DNA of 7,664 bases. It comes from a gamma proteobacterium symbiont of Lucinoma myriamae (GTDB lineage: Bacteria; Pseudomonadota; Gammaproteobacteria; GRL18). Below, one piece after another: positions 1 to 5,524 of the stretch. The notes under the pieces were generated by a model, which saw only the letters and a list, made by a program, of their open reading frames with translations, had not been told where the DNA came from and did no database searches. The first letter of the stretch is position 1. Each line of letters starts with the position of its first letter. The DNA is taken from contig JAHXIM010000365.1 in NCBI GenBank assembly GCA_025655635.1, forward strand, positions 1-7,664. Reading direction: 5' to 3'. A program made the translations under genes and the position numbers.

Positions 1-519
<519 letters not shown>

Positions 520-573
520 GGGTATCTCCTTGATAGAAAGTTGATTAGATTATTTGAAGTTTAGAATTCTCTA

Positions 574-603
574 ATATTACCCTGATTTACTTTAAAAAGT
601 AAA
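574..603 (-). promoter_or_regulatory. Possible promoter with overlapping 8-bp inverted repeat
   Basis: Positions 586-593 (TTTACTTT) and 596-603 (AAAGTAAA) form a perfect 8-bp-arm inverted repeat with a 2-nt centre. Read on the minus strand, TTTACT (603-598) followed after 18 bp by TAATAT (579-574) gives a weak sigma70-like match (4/6 and 4/6) pointing at the GTG at 519. The palindrome covers the candidate -35, as an operator would. No T-tract follows it on the minus strand, so a terminator for the mutarotase is less likely. In such AT-rich DNA a chance match is possible. Confidence 0.25.
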
Positions 604-637
604 GCCTGGTTAAGCACATGCCTTTAATAACATCAGA

Positions 638-1591
638 TTATTTGAGAATATTATCACAAACACCGTTTTCAACAGTAATTGATGTCGTTAATTGTTGTAT
701 TTCACCAGGTTGCAAAGTTGTCTGATTAGTATGTACATTAGCAGGTTCAATACAAACCATCGATAACCAGGCTTCATCAGACATATCACTCATGCATTTG
801 GAATTCTCATACCAGGGATTCCAAACAACTGTAGACAATGAATTTTGTTTTTTTATGGTAATGGTTCGACTGAATCCAGTATCATTTAACGTCACATCAC
901 TTTTGGTATCAACATAAATACGGTCAGTTTCCTGTGTTAAAGAAAATTCAGTTTCTTGCATAAACATCTTCCCTTCCTGCAATTTATCTGAATAACTCAC
1001 TTGTTCAAGGCCTGATATACTAAGATTGTGAATATCACTCACATTAAAGTAAGCATGCAGAGCATTGCTTATAGATACCTCATGATCACCTCGATTGCTT
1101 GTCATTAATTCAAGTTTTAATTCTTTGCTGATGCTTATTTTTAATTTAAGATCACATTCAAAATGAGGTTGGATTGTTTGATATTGCTGACAATTTTTTT
1201 GACAAGGCATGTGCAGCACTATCTGTGTTACGTCATTTGCCAGAGATTCAGTTGACACAATATCCCACATCAAAGTTCTTGCAAAGCCGTGAGCGGGTAA
1301 GGAAGAGCCTTCAGCAAACAAAGAGCCGTCATCATAATCACCAAACCAGGGCCAGCAGATGGGCACACCACCTCTAATAGCCTTGCCATGTTTATAAATA
1401 GCTTTATCACTTAGCCAGAGAACGGGCTTAATTTGATCATGAGGCTGAAATTCAAGTATCTGCCCGCCATAGAGGCTGATAGTGGCACTAGCCCACTTAT
1501 TATTAACCTTGATAATGGGAAAGCCGGGGCTAACTTCAATAAAGTTAAGCTTTTCATCAAGAGAAAAATGTCGGGATATTTTTTTCATCAT
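638..1591 (-). CDS. D-hexose-6-phosphate mutarotase (YeaD family, aldose 1-epimerase fold)
   Basis: Predicted to interconvert the alpha and beta anomers of hexose 6-phosphates such as glucose 6-phosphate in the cytoplasm. The 317-residue length suits the family, and no signal peptide is present. Family landmarks appear in order: RGGVPICWPWFG at 73-84, PAHGFAR at 99-105, ALHAYFNV at 177-184, VVWNPW at 255-260 and VCIEPANV at 279-286. From what is known of this family, His179 (in LHAYF) and Glu282 (in CIEPAN) would be the catalytic pair, with Arg73 and Arg105 near the phosphate site; all are present. The start is uncertain because two adjacent ATGs (1591 and 1588) lack a clear Shine-Dalgarno sequence; upstream bases are only A/T-rich. 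The gene is transcribed away from the hydrolase at 1717 and may be read through into the membrane protein gene 118 bp downstream. The family assignment is secure; the exact sugar preference is not visible. Confidence 0.93.
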   Translation of the reverse strand: MMKKISRHFSLDEKLNFIEVSPGFPIIKVNNKWASATISLYGGQILEFQPHDQIKPVLWLSDKAIYKHGKAIRGGVPICWPWFGDYDDGSLFAEGSSLPAHGFARTLMWDIVSTESLANDVTQIVLHMPCQKNCQQYQTIQPHFECDLKLKISISKELKLELMTSNRGDHEVSISNALHAYFNVSDIHNLSISGLEQVSYSDKLQEGKMFMQETEFSLTQETDRIYVDTKSDVTLNDTGFSRTITIKKQNSLSTVVWNPWYENSKCMSDMSDEAWLSMVCIEPANVHTNQTTLQPGEIQQLTTSITVENGVCDNILK

Positions 1592-1716
1592 AATTAAATA
1601 ATTTCAACAGTTAATAAAAAGAGTAAAACTTGCTATAGTCTCTATAAATCAATACGACTTAGTTCACTATCTTCAATTAATAACAGTCACAGTGACACAG
1701 AATAAGGGAAATTGTA
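1592..1716. promoter_or_regulatory. Divergent intergenic region with candidate plus-strand promoter
   Basis: These 125 bp separate the divergent mutarotase and hydrolase genes and must hold the promoters of both. For the hydrolase, TTAATA (1611-1616) and TATAGT (1634-1639) are spaced by 17 bp and match sigma70 consensus at 4/6 and 5/6, implying a start near 1646 and a leader of about 70 nt. TATAG-TCT-CTATA (1634-1646) is a small inverted repeat that offers -10-like hexamers on both strands. No convincing minus-strand -35 was found. Confidence 0.3.
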
Positions 1717-2523
1717 ATGCAACGTCAATTACAAACGATAGCAGCATTCATTTTATTTATATCAGGCTATGTGCAGGCTGATATCGCAGTTTTAGTCCAT
1801 GGCTATCATAGCAGCGGTAATGGATGGCGCTATAATGGTATTACACAAACACTAGGTCTCAATGGCTGGAACGATGCTGGTTTTTATAATCCACAGGGAA
1901 ACTTTAATTATTTTGGCAAAGCGTTAAGTGATAGCGGTAAACATTTAGTTACAGCAGAACTACCTTCTGAATCACCTGTGGAAATTCAGGCCACCCTTCT
2001 GACTCAATATCTTAGCGATATTCATGCTCGTTTTCCAGAACAAAAAATTCATCTTGTTGCACATTCTGCAGGTGGTATTATCACACGCTTATCTCTGGTC
2101 AACAGCTATAGTCAAGGTGAAAAATATAATGTCGTTCAATTAATAACCATTGCAACACCTCATTTAGGATCACCTATAGCTAAAATAATCGAAAAAGCAT
2201 CAAATACTCCCATTGGCTTCATTGCACCGCTAATTGGAGCTGATGAAATCAATCGAGCAGAAATTCTTTATAAACAACTCAGCCCGGAAGACAAAAACCA
2301 CTTTCTATTCTGGTTAAATCGTCAGCCTCATCCAGCGATGAAATACACATCCGTTATCCGAGGTGATGGCTCAATTATGAAAGGTGACTGGCTCGTCCCG
2401 TCTGGTAGTCAAAATATGGCCTTCGTACCTGCAATTGGAATGAATGCTCATACAGTCACAACACCGGGTGATCACAATTTAAAATTTGCGGATGGTTTTA
2501 TATTGCAAAAGTTACTACCTTAG
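1717..2523 (+). CDS. Secreted alpha/beta hydrolase, lipase/PGAP1-like
   Basis: Probably an exported serine esterase or lipase. The N-terminus is a Sec signal peptide: basic residue Arg3, hydrophobic core about 8-18, likely cleavage after VQA at 21. The mature protein begins with a beta strand leading into VHGYH (His28-Gly29, the oxyanion-hole motif of lipases). The nucleophile elbow is AHSAGG (115-120) with Ser117, a variant of the usual GHSMGG. ATPHLGSP (146-153) is the lipase-type strand and turn after the nucleophile. Asp224 (GDWLVP) and His253 (GDHNL) are well placed to complete the triad. The length (268 residues) is that of a bare hydrolase domain with no extra domain. AAGGG at 1704-1708 lies 8 nt before the ATG and supports this start. 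It stands alone between divergent and downstream promoters. The substrate cannot be told; it could act on lipid esters in the periplasm or outside the cell. Confidence 0.85.
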   Translation: MQRQLQTIAAFILFISGYVQADIAVLVHGYHSSGNGWRYNGITQTLGLNGWNDAGFYNPQGNFNYFGKALSDSGKHLVTAELPSESPVEIQATLLTQYLSDIHARFPEQKIHLVAHSAGGIITRLSLVNSYSQGEKYNVVQLITIATPHLGSPIAKIIEKASNTPIGFIAPLIGADEINRAEILYKQLSPEDKNHFLFWLNRQPHPAMKYTSVIRGDGSIMKGDWLVPSGSQNMAFVPAIGMNAHTVTTPGDHNLKFADGFILQKLLP

Positions 2524-2606
2524 TTCAAAAAACACTACCTAAAGTCTCCTTTTTTATTTCAGAAGAATAGCAATTTATTGGTATTTTTTGCAGGCATAGG
2601 ATAAAT

Positions 2607-2680
2607 ATGTGTTCCAAAATGGTGGCCCATATGGTGCTAAGCCAACGCACATTTTGATTTCTGACAAACACATTTTTTTT
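2607..2680 (+). terminator. Nested inverted repeat with T8 tract, possible terminator of the hydrolase gene
   Basis: Three sets of arms nest inside one another: ATGTGTT (2607-2613) with AACACAT (2667-2673), CAAAATG (2615-2621) with CATTTTG (2650-2656), and TGGC (2623-2626) with GCCA (2641-2644). The outer arm runs straight into eight Ts (2673-2680). This could fold in RNA as a long bulged hairpin followed by a U-tract. The 10-nt asymmetric gap between the outer and middle right arms and the AT-rich stems weaken it as a classical terminator. It overlaps the -35 and spacer of the next gene's promoter. Confidence 0.4.
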
Positions 2681-2689
2681 ATTTATAAT
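2661..2689 (+). promoter_or_regulatory. Strong sigma70-type promoter for the methyltransferase unit
   Basis: CTGACA (2661-2666, 5/6 match) and TATAAT (2684-2689, 6/6) are separated by exactly 17 bp. The expected transcription start is about 2696, leaving only about 11 nt before the ATG at 2707 but about 26 nt before the ATG at 2722. The T8 run lies in the spacer. This is the best promoter match in the window and probably drives methyltransferase, transglycosylase and ABC genes. Confidence 0.7.
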
Positions 2690-2721
2690 GCTCGTATTTA
2701 TTTTTCATGGAGTCTTTACTT

Positions 2722-3321
2722 ATGCCGCCTAAGAGCAAATATTTTCAGGATGTTGAGCAGTTTCGAAAGGATATGCTGATAAAAACTGAACTTTGCGGTA
2801 TCCCCATGCAGTTTTCAACGACTTATGGACTTTTTTCACCCAAAGCCATAGATGAAGGTTCAAAACTTATGTTGGACCATATTAAGGTAAATAGAGATGA
2901 TAATTGCCTCGATATTGGTTGTGGCTATGGCCCTCTCGGACTTAGTATTGCTAAATTAGCACCTGAAGGCCAAACCGCCCTGGTGGATAAAGATTTTGTT
3001 GCCATTAAATACACGCAACAAAATATTCAGCTTAATCGCCTGACAAACTGTGAAACTTTTTTAAGTAACGGACTTGATCAAGTCGGTTCACGACAATTTA
3101 CGTTAATTGTATCGAATATACCGGCCAAAGTAGGTAATGAATTACTCAGTTTGTTTTTAATTGATGCCTACCATCACCTGGATAAAGGCGGCCGTTTTTA
3201 TGTGGTAACCATTACCGGCATTAGAAAATACATCGAACGTTCATTTAAAGAAGTCTTTGGCAATTACAAAAAAATCAAACAGGGAAAAACCTATACCGTT
3301 GCGATGGCAATTAAAGAGTAA
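2722..3321 (+). CDS. Class I SAM-dependent methyltransferase (RsmC/MTS-like, COG2813 type)
   Basis: Cytoplasmic S-adenosylmethionine-dependent methyltransferase of the small-domain MTS type. An ATG at 2707 would add five residues, but the promoter places the transcript start only about 11 nt earlier, and GGAG at 2709-2712 sits 9 nt before the ATG at 2722, so I choose 2722 (199 residues, MPPKSKYF...). Counting from 2722, motif I is LDIGCGYGPLG at 63-73, the acidic residue of the next strand is in LVDKD (about 87-91), and motif IV is SNIPAKVG at 131-138. FSTTYGLFSP (31-40) matches the entry strand seen in RsmC-like enzymes. The usual N-P-P-[FY] of motif IV is replaced by N-I-P-A, so the target may differ from the guanine N2 of 16S rRNA that RsmC modifies. 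Length corresponds to the C-terminal half of RsmC, as in single-domain homologues. The fold is secure; the substrate is unknown. Confidence 0.87.
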   Translation: MPPKSKYFQDVEQFRKDMLIKTELCGIPMQFSTTYGLFSPKAIDEGSKLMLDHIKVNRDDNCLDIGCGYGPLGLSIAKLAPEGQTALVDKDFVAIKYTQQNIQLNRLTNCETFLSNGLDQVGSRQFTLIVSNIPAKVGNELLSLFLIDAYHHLDKGGRFYVVTITGIRKYIERSFKEVFGNYKKIKQGKTYTVAMAIKE

Positions 3322-3324
3322 GCT

Positions 3325-3358
3325 GAGTAGATAATGATAAAAATCACTACTCTTTTTT
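3325..3358 (+). terminator. Hairpin plus T6 just after the methyltransferase stop
   Basis: GAGTAG (3325-3330) pairs with CTACTC (3347-3352), followed directly by six Ts. Inside, TGAT-AAAA-ATCA (3335-3346) can form a second short stem, leaving a 4-nt bulge on the left. This looks like a weak intrinsic terminator 3 nt after the stop codon. However, it also covers the candidate ATG (3334) and first codons of the transglycosylase gene, so the symmetry could instead affect translation or be coincidental. Confidence 0.4.
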
Positions 3359-3360
3359 AA

Positions 3361-4326
3361 AAAAAAATTACCTGTTTTTTATTTGTTTTTGTTGTTTTAT
3401 CTGCATTAAATGCCTGTGATGATGACTCACAAACACAACAAGAACAAATTCAAACTGACAAACAATCAACAATCCAGAAAGTTATCCCGCCTGAAAAAAG
3501 TTCAATAAAACAAGAAAAGCACACAACAAAGTTTCAATATACATCAAAAAGCAAGTATGGTTGGAATACTATTCAACGTACTGGAATATTACGCATCATT
3601 GTCCCCTACTCATTTCAGTTTAATGAATTATTACCAAGAAAATCATTGTCTTATGACAATACGTTAAAGTTGATTGTTCGATTTGCTGAAGATAATAATT
3701 TAGAGCCAGTCTTTATTTCTGAAAAAAACTTCTCAAATATATTTTCTCTATTGAATCAGGGGCATGGCGATGTCATAGCAGCCAACCAGACTATTTTAGA
3801 TAGTAGAAAGGAAAATGTTAACTTCACCTTGCCGGTTGATTATTCCATAAAACAATTAGTCGTAGCACAATCAAATCAACAGATAAATAGCATCAAAGAT
3901 TTAAATGATTTAAAAATTGGTGTAAGAGAAAACACCTCTTTCTGGGAGACCATTAATTCTATTAAGGAAGAACTTCAGAGCAATAAAGAAGAGTCCATGC
4001 AGGACTTTGATATTATTAAATTAGATGGTAATCTGTCTTCTGATGATAAGTTTAATCAGGTTGTTACTGGAAAGGTTGATGCCGTCATAGAAGACAGTAA
4101 TCGTCTGATGTTGTTTAAAGAGTACCGGGATGATATAAAGCCTGTATTGGATCTGACAAAAGAACGCCCTATTGCCTGGGCCGTTCGCAAAAATAATCCG
4201 GAACTACTTAAGCAACTCAATCAATACATCAAAACTGAAAAACTTGTACGACACTTACCTGAAACGCGTCAGGGTGATTTAGATAGTATTAAAAAAACAT
4301 CGTCAGTTAAGACTCATCACGCGTAA
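3361..4326 (+). CDS. 5' fragment: lipoprotein signal and first SBP_bac_3 domain
   Basis: Open in one frame with no stop, but without any ATG, GTG or TTG until a TTG at 3646, which lies inside the folded domain and would remove its first beta strand (GILRIIVPYS, about 3571-3600). The frame opens with KKITC, a hydrophobic core and lipobox LNAC at 3406-3417, then a polar Gln/Lys/Thr-rich linker of about 45 residues typical of outer-membrane lipoproteins. The periplasmic binding domain follows: VRFAED (3676-3693), LLNQGHGDVIAA (3751-3786), DSRKENVNFTLPV (3799-3837), then lobe 2 with LNDLKIGV (3904-3927) and GKVDAVIEDS (4072-4101), returning to lobe 1 near AWAVRKNNPELLKQLNQYI. It ends TSSVKTHHA at a TAA caused by the frameshift at 4291-4297; the true continuation is in the +1 frame. 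On its own it would have no obvious start and an aberrant tail, so I treat it as part of the larger broken gene. Confidence 0.65.
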   Translation, partial: KKITCFLFVFVVLSALNACDDDSQTQQEQIQTDKQSTIQKVIPPEKSSIKQEKHTTKFQYTSKSKYGWNTIQRTGILRIIVPYSFQFNELLPRKSLSYDNTLKLIVRFAEDNNLEPVFISEKNFSNIFSLLNQGHGDVIAANQTILDSRKENVNFTLPVDYSIKQLVVAQSNQQINSIKDLNDLKIGVRENTSFWETINSIKEELQSNKEESMQDFDIIKLDGNLSSDDKFNQVVTGKVDAVIEDSNRLMLFKEYRDDIKPVLDLTKERPIAWAVRKNNPELLKQLNQYIKTEKLVRHLPETRQGDLDSIKKTSSVKTHHA

Positions 4327-4363
4327 TAATGCTTCCACATATTTTCTCTGGAAAAATACCTTA

Positions 4364-5521
4364 ATGGGCTTTGAATATGAACTGATCAAACACTTTGCCA
4401 AACAAATGATTGAGTGGCTGGAAGAAGGTTATGGCGATATCATTTCAGCAGGTTTAATCAAAACACCGGAACGTGAAAAACTCGCTGTTGATTTCACTGC
4501 TCCTTATTTATTTGTTAAACAGGTCATAGTACAACGTAAAAATGATCAGGCAATTGAGTCCTTAGAAGCACTTGAGAATCGTACAGTTTTTGTACGTAAA
4601 AGCAGCTCTTACTGGAATACCTTGAGTGAATTACAAGAACAATTAAGCAAAGACGGTATACAATTTAACATTGAGCTTGTTCCCGAAACAATGGAAACAG
4701 AAGAAATTATAAAACATGTTATTGGCGGCCAATATGATCTTACATTGGCTGATTCTCATATTATTGATATTGAAAAGAGCTGGCATAGTGAGCTACATGC
4801 TTCACTTGCATTAACTGAAGAACAGGGTCATCAATGGATGCTGAGAAATACCAACAAGCAGCTTTTTTCAGAGTTAAACCAATTTATAAAAAAAGAGTAT
4901 AAGCAACTGTTTTACAATGTGACTTATAATAAATACTTTAAAAATTCACGCAATTTATTTGACTCAGATAATTTGGCAAAAAACAATAATATCATATCAC
5001 CCTATGATGATCTTATTAAATCCCTTGCTAAAGAATATAATTTTGACTGGCGTTTAATCACTGCTCAAGTTAACAAAGAAAGTAAGTTTAACCCAAAAGC
5101 TAAATCATGGGCTGGTGCAAAAGGTTTATTACAAGTTATGCCAAGAACCGCTCGTGAAGTCGGTATTTCAAATCTGGAAAAGCCAGAAAATGGCTTACGT
5201 GCAGGAGTAAAATATATGGCATGGATCAGTAAACAGCTTTCTGACGAACTACCTCTTGATGTACATACCTGGTTTACCCTTGCCGCCTACAATGCAGGTT
5301 TAGGGCATCTCAAAGATGCTCGAAATTTAGCGCTAAAACAAGGTTTAAATCCTAACCGCTGGTTTGGACATGTTGAAAAAGCATTTTTATTATTATCCAG
5401 GCCTGAGTATTATAAAAAGGCACGTTATGGTTATGTGCGTGGTATCGAACCTGTTACGTACATCAAACGAATACAAGCTCTATTTGAACTATACAGCAAT
5501 AAACACCCGGAAGAGGCATAA
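4364..5521 (+). CDS. 3' fragment: partial SBP_bac_3 domain and intact SLT lytic transglycosylase
   Basis: The reading frame is open from 4283, and bases 4307-4363 encode LRLITRNNASTYFLWKNTL, the natural first strand of a binding domain, so the ATG at 4364 is internal. Counting from that ATG, residues 1-180 are SBP_bac_3 domain 2 (GFEYELIKHFAK, then EEGYGDIISAG, TPEREKLAVDFTAPYL, VFVRKSSSYWNTL, GGQYDLTLAD), with a deletion between residues 14 and 15. Residues about 212-370 are the SLT fold: catalytic Glu239 in NKESKFNPKAKS, GAKGLLQVMP (251-260) and AAYNAG (307-312), all conserved. The C-terminal GYVRGIEPVTYIKRI (356-370) matches MltF-type proteins. Translated alone it would have no signal peptide and be stranded in the cytoplasm. 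No clear ribosome binding site precedes 4364. The next gene begins 3 nt after the stop. Confidence 0.75.
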   Translation: MGFEYELIKHFAKQMIEWLEEGYGDIISAGLIKTPEREKLAVDFTAPYLFVKQVIVQRKNDQAIESLEALENRTVFVRKSSSYWNTLSELQEQLSKDGIQFNIELVPETMETEEIIKHVIGGQYDLTLADSHIIDIEKSWHSELHASLALTEEQGHQWMLRNTNKQLFSELNQFIKKEYKQLFYNVTYNKYFKNSRNLFDSDNLAKNNNIISPYDDLIKSLAKEYNFDWRLITAQVNKESKFNPKAKSWAGAKGLLQVMPRTAREVGISNLEKPENGLRAGVKYMAWISKQLSDELPLDVHTWFTLAAYNAGLGHLKDARNLALKQGLNPNRWFGHVEKAFLLLSRPEYYKKARYGYVRGIEPVTYIKRIQALFELYSNKHPEEA

Positions 5522-5524
5522 GAT

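Larger units (their letters stand above)
3334..5521 (+). pseudogene. Interrupted MltF-type lipoprotein: two SBP_bac_3 domains plus SLT transglycosylase
   Basis: Read as one gene, this encodes about 728 residues: lipoprotein signal, SBP_bac_3 domain 1, SBP_bac_3 domain 2, SLT domain. MltF-type proteins bind ligands such as amino acids or muropeptides through the SBP part and cleave peptidoglycan glycan strands from the outer membrane. Three lesions are visible. The frame from the ATG at 3334 reads eight codons (MIKITTLF), then TAA (3358-3360), then KKITCFLF and on through lipobox LNAC (Cys at 3415-3417); one A-to-T change would restore a leucine. At A7 (4291-4297) the frame must skip one base: IKK continues as HRQLRLITRNN only after the shift. 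At about 4400-4408 domain 2 lacks about 15 residues compared with domain 1. It starts 12 nt after the methyltransferase stop and ends 3 nt before the ABC gene. The long open frames and intact SLT residues indicate recent decay, recoding or sequence error. Confidence 0.72.

Noticed and set aside
1174..1377. Open frame on the plus strand, 67 codons
   Set aside because: It lies wholly inside the mutarotase gene on the opposite strand, which carries conserved family motifs in this stretch.
1686..1696. GTCAC-A-GTGAC small palindrome upstream of the hydrolase
   Set aside because: Five-base arms are too short to call an operator without other copies or conservation.
3646..3648. TTG as the start of the first binding-domain gene
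   Set aside because: It lies inside the folded domain, after the strand GILRIIVPYS and after the lipoprotein signal, and has no ribosome binding site.
4291..4300. Canonical -1 programmed frameshift at AAAAAAC
   Set aside because: The shift needed to reach the downstream frame is +1 (or -2), not -1, and the heptamer is not in the right phase.
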